Notes under the pieces: generated by a model
The model's database searches: none
What the model was told of the DNA's origin: nothing
Seen by the model: the letters and a program-made list of their open reading frames with translations, nothing else
Position numbers and translations under genes: made by a program
DNA from: Litsea cubeba
Taxonomy: Eukaryota > Streptophyta > Magnoliopsida > Laurales > Lauraceae
Assembly (NCBI GenBank): GCA_012931725.1
Contig: CM022951.1
Location: 13,476,840 to 13,540,839 of the forward strand
Direction of reading: 5' to 3'
Length of the DNA: 64,000 nucleotides
Shown: positions 42,418 to 52,489 of the stretch, one piece after another
Layout: every line of letters begins with the position of its first letter
Position numbering within the stretch: the first letter of the stretch is position 1

Positions 42418-45400
42418 TGTCGCGACCCCGGACCGAAAGGGGAAAGGATCCGAGTCCGGGAGGTCGGGACGGTGGGTTGATGCCGCGCCACGTGCATCTC
42501 TTTGGCTAAAACGCACACGGAATTAAAAGAATATTTATCCGTGCGCGTGATTTCCCACAGGGTTCCGCGGTGAGGATTATCTGTACATATCATCTCACAT
42601 ATAACCATATCAAACACATTTTCAAGATTGCGGAAGCGTGTAGTAAACCATATTAATACCATTCAAATCCAATCCCATAAACAAGACTGATTTATGGTCA
42701 TCATAATAAGATATCAGGATGAGCAATGATCAAGCATGTTTTCCCCAAAAGTAAAGTTAAGTGTAATTACAAAATATCAGTTAATTAAAGCCCCCAAAAT
42801 AACGGTCAACAGAGACCGTACAACCAAATGACATGTAAACCAAAGATATCAAGTTCCCAAAGTGTATCGTTCTCAAGGCAAGGCCGAATGTCTACATGAC
42901 ATCATCGGCTTGCCACTCAATCACTCGTTGCGGTTCACCGACCGCCTCCTCTGGCTCCTCCTCAATGGCAATAAGCTCGGGACCTGAGTACCAAAATAAA
43001 TGGATCAGACACGACGGTCTGGCAGGTGGGTGAAAAGACATAACAATAATAAAACAATGATGCTATGCAAGAGTTAAGAAAACTTATGGATAAACAATGA
43101 ACTTTATAAAAGACAATGTATTATTTCAAAAGAAGTGCATATGCAATAAATCATGTGAGGTAACAAGGATTTGGAAACTGTCAAGATGGCAACCCCACAA
43201 GCTAGATCCTCCCTTCACCGAAGTGAAGAGAGCACATACCCTAACAGGATCATTGGCCTCAGTCACACGAGGTGAGGAGGAACAACGATAAATACTATAA
43301 TAATATATATATACTATACAGGACCACGGTAGCGAACCGGGTAAACTATGCAAATTCCAGACTGCAGCTGACTATCAGGAGGGGAAGGAACCCCAAGTCG
43401 GGAGATCAAACCGACGAGGTCGTCCAAGCTCAGTGGTGCCGACTCATAGGTCAAATACGATAACTCAAATCATATGCACGGTAAGAAACGGGGTGCCAAA
43501 ATGCACAAAATACACATTCTCCTCGAGTTGTCATATACAAGTTAGCAAAAGCTAAACACATCACTTCTAGTATTCTTGGAACAGTCTAGTCATATCAAGT
43601 TGATTTGAAATCCCAAAATAGGAGTTTAGTTGAAAATCGAATACAAATAGTTCTCCCATCTTTATAGGCTAACAATGGAGTTTCTAGAATTGAATCAGTA
43701 TGAATAGGGTCCCGTATGTCAATTATGATGAAATTTTGGTACTCTTTAAGAGTTAGGGACATTCCGGGTCCTTATCCACATTGGTCAATCTATACAATCT
43801 CATGGAATTCCCCTTGATGAGGTTTCCTCCTTCCTTCGGACTTCATAAAATACCTTACCCATCCTTGAATAACATTGGGGCTCCAAATGATACTTCCACA
43901 CTACAGCCCCTCACAATTTACCCCAATCTTTCATGGGTTTAAATGCATGAATACAGGTCCAATGTCTTCAATCAAGAAGATAAGGGATAGAGCTGAATTG
44001 GACTTGAGTATGGGCTTGGAATGAATCTGGAAAAATAGTCCCACAACTCTCTGAATTACAGTTCATCTCATTTCAGTCCGATCGATCGGACCTGAAGGGC
44101 GATCGATCGGTCCTGAAGACCCTCTCAGTTATTTACAGTCCGATCGATCGGACCTGTTGGGCGATCGATCGGTCCTGAGAACCCTCTCAGTTATTTACAG
44201 TCCGATCGATCGGACCTGACGGGCGATCGATCGGTCCTGAGAACCCTCTCAGTTATTTACAGTCCGATCGATCGGACCTGACGGGCGATCGATCGGTCCT
44301 GTAGCGAATTTCAACCCCTTTGGTTGAATTCTTCTCTTGTCCAACTCCAATCCATTTCCTTTCTTTCCCCTTCTTCCATACATATCTTCACAAACAATTG
44401 GGCTATTCCTTGACCTCATTATCTCATCAAATCATCATTTAAAATCAATAAGACTAAACCATCAAACATGATAAATCATTAAAACCATTAATGAAGACAA
44501 ATCAAGATTTTGCATAAAACATGATAAAACACATGAGAATCATTTCATCCACTTGCCTTGGGTCCAAATGCCAATCAATTGAGCTCTAATCACCTCTTAG
44601 GCCAAAATCAAACACCTATACACAAAACCCCCAAATTGAAACCCTAGATTAACAAAATCCAATTAAAACAAAACGGAATCTTCCAATAATTGAAATAGAG
44701 CTACCCTAGGGCCTAACAAACAAGATTATAAAACTTTTAGGAAGATCACTTACAAGGAAGTTCTTCAAAAAGCAAGGTGTTGTCCAAAGTAAGTTTTGGA
44801 GTGGGCGGTTTTCTTCAAAAATGGTGTCAAGACGAAGGCCTTGAGATGAGGAAGAAGATTATAGTCTCTAACCTTCCATTAGCACTAACTTAGTGGGGGA
44901 TTGAAGATGAAGAGGCAAGAAAAGGTAAGGAAAACCCTTAGGGCTGGGATTTCTCTTCTCTTCTAGGGTTTTTGCCAGAAATGGGAAAAAGAAGAAGAAG
45001 CTTTCTATATATAGTAAGTGGGAGTGGGGCCCACAACTTAAAAGACTTCACGGGCTCAAAACATGGTTTTCGGGGCTTCAAATGACTTCGACGAAGAAGA
45101 CAAAGTTGATCGGCAAAATTTCTAGTTTCCAAAAAGTATATATTTTGCACATTTTGGTGACATTGAAATCGGTCCAGATTTTGGGTAAAAAGACCATTTT
45201 GCCCTCAATTAGTGAAAAATCGGGTTTAAGGTCTTGAAATGAAAACGATGTCAACATGGAAGTTGTAGGGATTAACAAGATAAATCCAATGGGTTTAAAA
45301 AACACGATTCTTGGAAATCATCGGTAAACCCCCAATCTCACACAATTCGTAATAAGAACCCCCAAAGGGTCCCACACATCAAAAGGCTCTCCAAATTCCC

Positions 45401-45516
45401 CAAAGCTATTATAAAAGCTATTCTAATCCCCAACTAATCCAAAACCACTAAACACACTTAAAACTAAAACACAACTTAACAACTCTAAACGGGGTCTCTC
45501 GGGTCGGGGTCTTACA
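42418..45516 (-). repeat. 5' LTR of the Tekay element
   Basis: Carries the promoter, the palindrome array (44074-44302), the putative leader intron (44556-42984) and the mini-exon (about 42983-42892). Confidence 0.93.
45006..45013 (-). promoter_or_regulatory. TATA box of the Tekay 5' LTR
   Basis: TATATATA in minus-strand CTATATATAGAAAG, about 510 bases from the LTR outer end. This matches the position of the TATA in the element at 21926. Confidence 0.65.
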
Positions 45517-45675
45517 TCCACCTTTGATTAGCACGCCCAGAGTTGCACCCACTCCAGTGCCAACCATGACCGCTGTGGGAGTCGCAAGTCCAAGTGCACA
45601 TGGGCAAGCTATCACCATGACAGGGACGCCAAATTGAAGAGCAAGCTGATAGCTATCCATTGGATTAACTCCAAG
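45517..45675 (-). pseudogene. HMA5-like copper-ATPase exon, 5' piece
   Basis: The minus strand encodes MDSYQLALQFGVPVMVIACP, then CALGLATPTAVMVGTGVGA and LGVLIKGG. The CPC metal-binding motif and the TPTAVMVGTGVGA helix identify a P1B-type heavy-metal ATPase, closest in pattern to plant HMA5. It continues in frame to 34350-34322 if the Tekay element is removed. Where the exon starts on the 5' side is uncertain (about 45675 or slightly upstream). The transmembrane parts before it and the DKTGT phosphorylation loop after it are absent, so this is a captured fragment and not a functional pump. Confidence 0.82.
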
Positions 45676-46517
45676 AAGAGTGTGAGACGTATATCATGGA
45701 TATCCATTGGATTAGTTTGCATGCACAAGAAATGCCCATATGCTTGAATTAAACCAGCATTGTGAATACAGGAAACAAACGTAGTTGTTACTTGAAGGAG
45801 ATTAGGATTGGCCCAATGGGATAGAATTTCAGACCCTGGATTTTAAGTCCTATGGCTCTTGTTCTAATATTCTTTTCACTTATAAGAGTGCTCTTTCCTG
45901 TTAAATAGAGCTTTTTTGTTTTCTTGGCAAGGTAAGATGCTACTATCTAATAAACAGAACTCATCCATAGTAGAGGCTAACAAATGCAGTGTGTAAATAG
46001 AAACTACACCTTTCATATTTTCAGAAAGTCCAACCAATTTGACACCTTTTCTAACCACTTAATGCTTATAATTTTGCTGGAACAAGGCTGTAACCAACAT
46101 CTATTGCCATGGAAAAATAATGTATCACTAGGTTCAATGGGTGCTTGTGTCAACATCCTTATCTTGGACTCTTCGGATTAAAAGAGAATAAGAATAACCA
46201 TTAATTAATCCTTCCAAATCCAAAATGAGATTTAACAAAAGAAAGAAAAAGAGTAGTTACATCTAGCTGGTTTCGTCTATCAAATATCAATGCTCTATAA
46301 CAGTAACAACCAAAACGTTTCTGTCAAGCTTCTCCTCTGCATCCAAAACACAAATCAAAAACCCGGATTTCTAACCTTGATAAGAATACAAACCCCATAC
46401 CCTTCCCCCCTGTTCTGAAAACAGAGGCCTCTTCTGAAGTTCATAGTATTGTTCTATAAAAACAAATATAGAATGGACAGAAACAAAAGTCTTCTCCACC
46501 ATAAGCTTTTACAGAGC
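45676..46517. other. CACTA internal DNA between captured fragments
   Basis: A/T-rich sequence with no gene recognised. ATCCATTGGATTA occurs twice (about 45656 and 45700). A 23-bp perfect tandem duplication (ACCATAAGCTTTTACAGAGC) lies at 46499-46544. Confidence 0.45.
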
Positions 46518-46984
46518 TCACCATAAGCTTTTACAGAGCTCACCACAAAAGGAACCTGAAACTTTATCAAATGCCATGATAGTGCCTTGATTTGAATTCC
46601 CACGTCCAACCTCTACTTTCCAAACAGTTGAAGAAAGAGAGGCCTTCTCATCACACTGCTTTACTCCAAAAGGAACATGACTGGACCCAACTGGGAAACA
46701 GAGATTTGGGTTATTCCAAACAGAGAATCTCCTCCCCATCTAACTATAGAAAGCTTCAGAGAATTCAAGCTCCCCAGTCAGATTATTGTTGTTAAGATAT
46801 AGAGCATTCAAACAAGGCTGTGCGGCAAGCTTTAGAGAAAGATTACCTGTGAGCCGGTTGTTTTCCAATGCCATGAACCTTAACCTCTTCATCTGTGCCA
46901 TAGATTCTGGAATTCTTCCAGTTAGACTCATGATTGCCAGGAAGAACATTGTGCTTCCAGACAACAGAACCCATTCCCACACTC
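46518..46984 (-). pseudogene. Leucine-rich-repeat protein C-terminus (captured fragment)
   Basis: Minus-strand exon after the acceptor ATTTTGTCAG (46985). It encodes two to three LRRs: SLTGRIPESMAQMKRLRFMA, LENNRLTGNLS, LNALYLNNNNLTGELEFSEA. Then FYS is followed by an in-frame TAG (46740-46742), and the same frame continues MGRRFSVWNNPNLCFP and SHVPFGVKQC. The MGRRF-x-xWNNPNLC block is what I recall from the C-terminus of secreted or membrane LRR proteins of the PII2/RLP29 kind. TAG probably replaces a Lys codon. Only the 3' part of the gene is present. Confidence 0.7.
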
Positions 46985-47790
46985 CTGACAAAATCAGACC
47001 CACACACAATCTCTATCCATCGTCAACTGAAATCCTTAAATCCCTAATAAATCCAAGTAAAAAACGAACCTAAGAACCCGAAAACCCTGAAACCCAAATC
47101 ACTGACGCCGACACCTAATTCCAAAAATCCCCTTCATCCGAGCTGAACCCAGTCAATCGATCTCCAAACTCTCCCCTCTACCCCCTTCAACCTCCGTTTG
47201 GCATTCCAATGCCAAGCCCAACAAACGAGAAAAAAGAGTAAATAAATAACAAGGTAGAAAGGAGAAGAGTAAGGAGAAGAAGAAGAAAGGGATTTGAGTT
47301 ACCTCGGTCACACACCAGCAGCACCAAAAACATCACCGAAACAACGTGGCAGCAACTCCATCGACTAGTAGTGGAGATGGGTAGTAGCCTGTTACAAAAG
47401 AATGATCGAACGGCTGATCAGATGAAGGGGGAGGTGGATGAGTCCTTTGGGTAGTGGTTTGTTATTCCCTCACCCTATTTGGCATTTCTGCGCATGGTCC
47501 GGCGATGGAGAGGAGAAGATGATGGGAGGGTCGAGATGGGTCTGGCGATGGAGCAGAGAGAACCTGCTGAAGGGGGGTGGGCGCTCCCTGAGAGAGAGAT
47601 TCCAGGAAGAGGAAGAGAGGGATGGAAATGAGGATGGGAGAGAGCGAGAGAGGGATGGGGATGAGCGATCGAGGGCCAGGGCAGAGAGGGAGAGAGTGAG
47701 AGAGGGATGGGGACGAACGAAATAAAATGGGACAATATATTAGAGGGGGAGAGTCCGAAATCAAGGTGCGAAAGGAATAGGGCATATTTT
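46985..47790. other. CACTA internal DNA, purine-rich, no gene supported
   Basis: Includes a GA-rich stretch (about 47500-47720, AGAGAGGGATGGGGA repeats) that gives long low-complexity frames on both strands. I do not call these genes. Confidence 0.45.
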
Positions 47791-47799
47791 TTTTTTGGG

Positions 47800-48075
47800 G
47801 GGGGGGGTAAACCTTTGCCGGCGAAAAAGAAGAACGCCGGGAAAAATGGGGACATTTTCCAGCGAAAACAAAAAAACGCCGGAAAAATGAGACTTTTGCC
47901 AGCGAAAACAAAAAACACGCCGGGAAAAGTTGGACTCTTGCCGGCGAAAATCAAAAAACGCCGGTAAAAATGAGACCTTTGCCGGCGAATAAATGTCGCC
48001 GGGAAAACTACTTTTCCCGGCATTTTTTTATTGCGCCGGGAAAAAATGCCAGGAAAAGTGTGGATTCTTGTAGTG
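47800..48075. mobile_element. Orphan right end of a second CACTA family (GCCGG-AAAA repeats)
   Basis: Ends ATTCTTGTAGTG at 48075, the complement of CACTACAAGAAT. It is preceded by about ten direct and inverted GCCGG(C/G)(A)AAAA motifs. No matching left end is found in the window, so it is a truncated or captured terminus. Confidence 0.65.
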
Positions 48076-48094
48076 CGAGCCCGTTGATTTGGTT

Positions 48095-48480
48095 GGGCTC
48101 AGTGATTAAAGCATCCACGTAAAAAGTTTCTTTCATTGGGTTTAGAAAATCCCTTCATCTGCGCGCTATCGATAATAAATTAGATCTTGTAATAGTTGAA
48201 TGTACACTAGCCATGCGACTATGACAAAATCAAAACGATCAAGATTGTTGATTTGGTTGATCTTGTCGATTACATCATTCGGGTAAATCTTGTACTCGAT
48301 CGGGTTTAAAAAGTCCCTAAATCGCAATACAATTGATAGTAAATTATACATTGTGCACTAGTTGAATGTACAGTATCACCAAAGCCGAGACATAATCATG
48401 ACAATCCAGATCAATGATTTATTTTTAATTATTGATTAAATTATTTGCATAAAACTTAGCTCGATCGGGTTAAAAAAACT
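48095..48480. repeat. Degenerate tandem repeat of about 163 bp, about 2.3 copies
   Basis: Blocks containing AGTTGAATGTACA, TTGATTTGGTTG/GATC, TCGGGTTTAAAAA and CATTCGGG recur with a spacing of about 163 bases (for example near 48173 and 48337). Confidence 0.5.
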
Positions 48481-48539
48481 CATTCATTGGGGTGCAAAAT
48501 CATTAGGAACATGATTTCTGATTGCTGTACAAGTTTTAT

Positions 48540-48900
48540 TTGTTGGATTTTTGCCAATTAAATATTTTAGTCGGGAATTACTGAGAAACAATGGCCAACC
48601 AAATAAATTAGTCGGTAAATATGAAGAGAAATTTACGACTAAAATATTTAGTCGGAGTTGATCAAGTACCCGCGATTATTTCCCGGGATACGAGTTGGCG
48701 CACAAAAAAACACAAATTCGCCGACTAATTTAATATTTGGTAGGGAAAATATTTGATTTTGCCGACTAAAAATAAATTAGTCGGTGAATTTGTTCAATTT
48801 TGCCAATCAATATTTATTTAGTCACTAATTGTTCATTATTTGCCAACTAACGTATTTTAGTGGGGAAATTTAGTCGGAAGTGGTGTGATTTGTTGTAGTG
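48540..48900. mobile_element. Orphan right end of a third CACTA family (TTAGTCGG repeats)
   Basis: Ends TTTGTTGTAGTG at 48900, the complement of CACTACAACAAA. It has about nine TTAGTCGG / CCGACTAA motifs inside. It abuts the BAP31-like exon, which it interrupts. A possible left end at 21438 was examined and rejected. Confidence 0.65.
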
Positions 48901-49039
48901 TCTCGTACTTCCAGTAAATGTCCATGAGGAGGAAGAGGCAGAAGAGGACCACCAAAAGGAGAGGTTTCAGTGCGTTGCGGGTCACCACAACCAAGCCCTT
49001 GCGGAGGACGTCCAGACCAGGCAGGGTCAGGAGGAGAAG
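48901..49039 (-). pseudogene. BAP31-like membrane protein, first exon fragment
   Basis: Minus-strand ATG near 49039 begins MLLLLTLPGLDVLRKGLVVV, then two hydrophobic stretches and FLLMDIYWKYE, where the CACTA terminus at 48900 cuts in. The LLTLP...DIYWK-x-E pattern matches small plant proteins related to the ER chaperone/sorting factor BAP31. The rest of the gene is missing. It has an upstream A/T-rich stretch that could supply a promoter. Start and frame are intact. Confidence 0.6.
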
Positions 49040-49150
49040 CATGATCGCCTAAACAAAGAGGGAGAGAGAGAATCATCGGCGTAGAGCGCGGGAGCATGGA
49101 AAAAAACGAGGGAAGGGAAAAGTGAAGAAAAAATGGGATTCAGGGGAGGG

Positions 49151-49160
49151 ATTTATAAAT
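49151..49160 (-). promoter_or_regulatory. Candidate TATA of the captured BAP31-like fragment
   Basis: ATTTATAAAT, about 115 bases upstream (minus strand) of the BAP31-like ATG. It is nearly palindromic, so direction is not certain. It could drive a chimeric transcript through the cargo. Confidence 0.3.
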
Positions 49161-49164
49161 TTTC

Positions 49165-49290
49165 GCTAGTTTTAGCGGGCCCAAAACCGATATAAAAAAA
49201 GTACTTTAAGAAGAACCGATATAAAAAGATAAATGTGATATCGGTTTTGGAAAACTATATAATATCGGTTTCATAATAACGTATTAAATG
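49165..49290. repeat. AAAACCGATAT / ATATCGGTTTT repeat cluster
   Basis: Four to five direct and inverted copies of an 11-base motif, in the style of CACTA subterminal repeats. No terminus is recognised. It would be a further, distinct motif family. Confidence 0.5.
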
Positions 49291-49925
49291 TCAGATTTGT
49301 AGATGATCCAATTTACAAAAAAAAATTCAGCTCTTAGTTTAGATCACCGTTATGCTTCATTTTATAATCTTGCTAAAGAAGGAATCCTCATGGGTTTGCG
49401 CCTCTATCATTTTTTTGGTGAGTCATTTTTGATGAACTTGGTTGCTTATATAATTTGAATAGTTAATTCTGCTTATATAATTTGAATAGTTAATTCTAAG
49501 TGCATAGTGAAATAGACGTTACCCATAACAGTCCCATTTTTTTAATTTTTTATTACCTTATGGGACCACAACCATGATCCACACCGTTAGAAATGTGAAG
49601 AAGGCCCAACACGGTCACGTGTCCAAATTTCAACCGTTGATCTTTTTGAGATATTTGCAAAATACCGTGAGCCGTTTGATGAGATATTCCGGACATTGTG
49701 GGCCCAATAACCACAATCCAAGCCGTTCATATTGTTTGGAAGACTTAAAAACAACTATGGGTCCAAAATTTAGCCTATGATGTGCTCCATAACTTAAGAA
49801 AATGTGAAAATTCGGAGAACCGTTGGATTGCACATGTGAAAAAAGATTTAGAAGAAACTATAAAATGGGCAGTCTGTGTTTTTTTATTTTTACTTGAATT
49901 CTGGACCAATAAATCACAATCCAAA
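49291..49925. other. CACTA internal DNA without genes
   Basis: Includes a perfect 27-bp tandem duplication (GCTTATATAATTTGAATAG units) at about 49443-49498 and A/T-rich sequence with scattered GGGCCC/ACCGTT words. No open frame of note. Confidence 0.45.
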
Positions 49926-50438
49926 CCAGTTTTACCGACGTTTTATTTCGTCGGTAAAATAAATAAAATAAAAATTAAAAAGGACTTTTACCTAAGTTTT
50001 TTTTCATCTGTAAAATAAAATGAAAAATAAATAAAAATCAAGAACTATTTTACCGACATTTTAATTTCGTCGGTAAAATAAATAAAATAAAAATTAAAAA
50101 GAATTTTACTGACGTTTTTTGTTCGTCGGTAAAATATGATTTTTTCGTCGGAAAAATATAATACTATTATCGATGTTTTTGTTCGTCGGTAAAAAAAAAG
50201 AAAATAAATAAAACCTTTAAAAAAATTTTACCGACGTTTTTTTTCGCCGGTAAAATATATAAAATAAAACAAAAAAAGTTCTTCTCCGACGTTTTCTTCG
50301 TCGGTAATAACCTCTGATTTTTAAAAATAAAATTAATTTTCTGTATGACATTTACCGACGTAATTATTTACGTCGGTAAAGAGTGACTTTTAGCGACGAA
50401 TTGTAAAAACGTCGCTAAAAGTACAACTTCTTGTAGTG
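49926..50438. mobile_element. Orphan right end of a fourth CACTA family (TTTACCGACG repeats)
   Basis: Many TTTACCGACG / CGTCGGTAAA motifs in inverted pairs, ending ACTTCTTGTAGTG at 50438 (complement of CACTACAAGAAGT). The last motifs change to TAGCGACG. No left partner is found. Confidence 0.65.
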
Positions 50439-50454
50439 ACTACACATAAAGCTA

Positions 50455-50772
50455 AAAGACATTTGGAGATCGAGATGTTGGTTGTTGAGTTTTTAGATTC
50501 ACTTGACACGTATTTGGTTGACCCACTTGCTCGATAAGTATAGTATTATTCTAAATTTATTGAAATGTAGTATAAAAGTTTTTACGATACAATTGATCTA
50601 ATAGGAGCACTGAATAATTCATCATCGATCGATAAGACACGTGGAGAGATGTTGGTTGTTGAATTTTTAGAGATACTTGACACGTATTGGTTAATCCACT
50701 TCCTCCATAACTATAGTCTTTTTCTAAATTTATTCAAATGTAGTGTAAAAGCTTTTTATCTTACAATCTAAT
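50455..50772. repeat. Degenerate tandem duplication of about 174 bp
   Basis: Two copies starting near 50472 and 50646 share GAGATGTTGGTTGTTGA, CTTGACACGTATT and TCTAAATTTATT(G/C)AAATGTAGT. They lie just inside the right subterminal array. Confidence 0.7.
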
Positions 50773-51646
50773 AGCAACGGTTACTACAAAAAACCGTTGC
50801 AATAGCGTTTTTCGGCAACGGTTTTAAATCATTTAGCAACGGTTTATCAAAACCGTTGCAATATAGTCAAATAATTTGCAACACTGAAACACTATGTGTT
50901 GTAAAAACCCATATTTGCAAAGGGTATACTACACATTTAGCAACGGTTTCTGGAACCGTTGCCTTTTAAAGGATCATATTTTACAACTTGCAACGGTTAT
51001 CATCAACATTAGGCAACGGTTGTATAACCATTGTAAATTATGTTAAACTTTTCGCAACAAACCGTTGCACAAACGTTGCAAAATATGAAATTATCTGCAA
51101 CGTTTGACAAAAACCGTTGCATAACCGTTGCTAATGATGGAATAATATGCAACATTTGGACAAAACCGTTGCGTAACCGATGCGAAATGTTAAATGATAG
51201 GCAATGGTTATAGTAAACCGTTCCATAACCGTTGCGAATAATAAAACAACATACAACATTTGAACAAAACCGTTGCAAAACCGTTGCCCAATATAATATT
51301 ATAGGCAACGGTTATAGTAAACCGTTGCAAATTGTGAAATTGAATGCAACGCACTCAAAAAATCATTGCAAAACCGTTGCTAAATGTTAACGCTTACGCA
51401 ACAGTTACGATAACTGTTGCGAACCGTTGCAAAATATGCATTCTTAGGCAACGGTTAATTTATTCCGTTGCGCAACCGTTGCAAAAGAAGTATTTTGTAA
51501 CGGTTCGTTGGAAACCATTGCAAAAACTTACGATTGTGCAACATTTATATAAATTGTTGCATGACCGTTGCTGAAGGGGTTCTTTAGCATCGGTTAAATA
51601 GCCATTGCACAACAACCGTTGCGAAAGACCCCCTTTTCTTGTAGTG
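50773..51646. repeat. Right subterminal GCAACGG array of the large CACTA element
   Basis: About 45 GCAACGGTT / AACCGTTGC motifs and near variants, alternating in orientation. The array ends CCCCCTTTTCTTGTAGTG at 51646 and matches the left array at 14989-15432 and 18878-19215. Confidence 0.9.
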
Positions 51647-52053
51647 CCATCTTAGCATTCTCATCTCCGCAACTTCCATCTTCTTGACATGATTATGCTT
51701 TACTGCCCAATACTCTGATCCATATAACAACGCTGGTCGTACCGCCACCTTATAATACTTTCCTTTAACCTTGAGGGGGACTTTCCGATCACACAAGACC
51801 CCCGAAGCACTCCTCCATTTGGTCCACCCGGCCTGAATCCTGTGACTTACATCAGTATCAATCCCTCCATCCTGTTGCACCATAGATCCAAGGTACCTAA
51901 AGTTTTATTTCTCTACAATCTTTTGTGTGCCCAAACTTACTTCTATGTTACCAGGTGTCCTACTTTGACTAAACTTGCATTCCATATATTCCGTTTTGCA
52001 TCGACTTAGCCTAAACCCTTTCGTCTCTAATGTTTTCTGCCACAAACCTTAAA
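51647..52053 (-). mobile_element. LINE fragment, 5' part
   Basis: On the minus strand, from 52053: WQKTLETKGFRLSR, KTEYMECKFSQSRTPGNIE, a TAA in frame, NFRYLGSMVQQDGGIDTDV, HRIQAGWTKWRSASGVLCD, YYKVAVRPALLYGSEYWAVK, ending EMRMLRW at the CACTA border. This is the conserved RT/endonuclease-type LINE tail and continues at 14988. The LINE is 5'-truncated near 52053, next to the old solo LTR. Confidence 0.88.
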
Positions 52054-52480
52054 AAAATATATGTTGTAAGGGACTTCAAGGATTTTCTATAGGTTGTTTT
52101 GATAAGAAGTTTTGAGAAATTTGATCACCTAATTGTCACAACGTTATAATCCAATCTGATTGCTTATTGTAAGATTGTAGCAAAAGATTTTGGCTGCTTT
52201 TAATTAAGGTATATTGTGACGTTTTGATTATTTATTTTATATAAATTAAATATTTTATTATTATATAATGGATTGTATTTTAGTTAAATACACGATTAGT
52301 AAAAGTGGGGACCGCGCTAGACTTAAGTTTGGTGAGTTAGGCTTGTCTTGACCCATAGTTAACCCGGGCCCAGTTTAGTGGGTATAATTCTTTTCTAATC
52401 GAAACTCTTATCTTTTTAGAAAACAAACTCTATTATTTTTAGACTTTAAGTCAGATTACAATTACTATTCCTATTTCTTA

Positions 52481-52489
52481 TTTATATAC
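52481..52489 (+). promoter_or_regulatory. TATA box of the old solo LTR
   Basis: TTTATATAC followed by a CT-rich leader (CTCTCTCTTTC), about 415 bases from the LTR start. This is similar to the layout of the other two Tekay-type LTRs. Confidence 0.5.

Larger units (their letters stand above)
34351..45516 (-). mobile_element. Tekay-type chromovirus LTR retrotransposon
   Basis: Element of 11.17 kb with LTRs 34351-37450 (3,100 bp) and 42418-45516 (3,099 bp). On the minus strand the LTR starts TGTAAGACCCCGACCC. The target duplication is CCCAC (34346-34350) / TCCAC (45517-45521), mismatched at one base. An initiator-Met-like PBS, gag-protease, RT-RNase H-integrase-chromodomain and PPT follow in the usual order. 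The LTRs differ at about 17 sites by eye (about 0.5%). The chromodomain and large LTRs point to the Tekay/Del clade. One extra base between protease and RT breaks the polyprotein. It inserted into the HMA5-like exon carried by the CACTA element. Confidence 0.94.
14989..51646. mobile_element. 36.7-kb CACTA (En/Spm-type) transposon with captured genes and nested LTR elements
   Basis: The left terminus CACTACAAGAAATGGGGG (14989) and the reverse complement of the right terminus, CACTACAAGAAAAGGGGG (51646), match at all but one position. The 3-bp TSD CCA lies at 14986-14988 and 51647-51649. Both flanks are halves of one LINE whose frame rejoins exactly (EMRMLRW + MCGITR) when the element and one CCA are removed. 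Both ends carry arrays of GCAACGGTT and its complement, the kind of subterminal repeat that CACTA transposase subunits bind. Subtracting the nested LTR elements at 15433, 21926 and 34351 leaves about 12.2 kb. No TnpA/TnpD-like transposase is visible, so it would be non-autonomous. Internal cargo is host gene pieces and other CACTA ends. Confidence 0.9.

Noticed and set aside
47438..48023. Overlapping long frames in the purine-rich stretch
   Set aside because: Low-complexity GA/CT sequence gives open frames on both strands; no domain is visible.
21438..48900. CACTACAACAAACCACAC at 21438 as the left partner of the CACTA end at 48900
   Set aside because: The first 17-18 bases match well, but flanking triplets differ (AAT versus TCT). 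TTAGTCGG subterminal motifs are absent near 21438, and the sequence left of it does not continue the interrupted BAP31-like exon.
50773..51646. AACCGTTGC words as a cluster of MYB-type promoter sites
   Set aside because: They alternate in orientation right up to a CACTA terminus and are mirrored at the far end, so transposase-binding subterminal repeats explain them.
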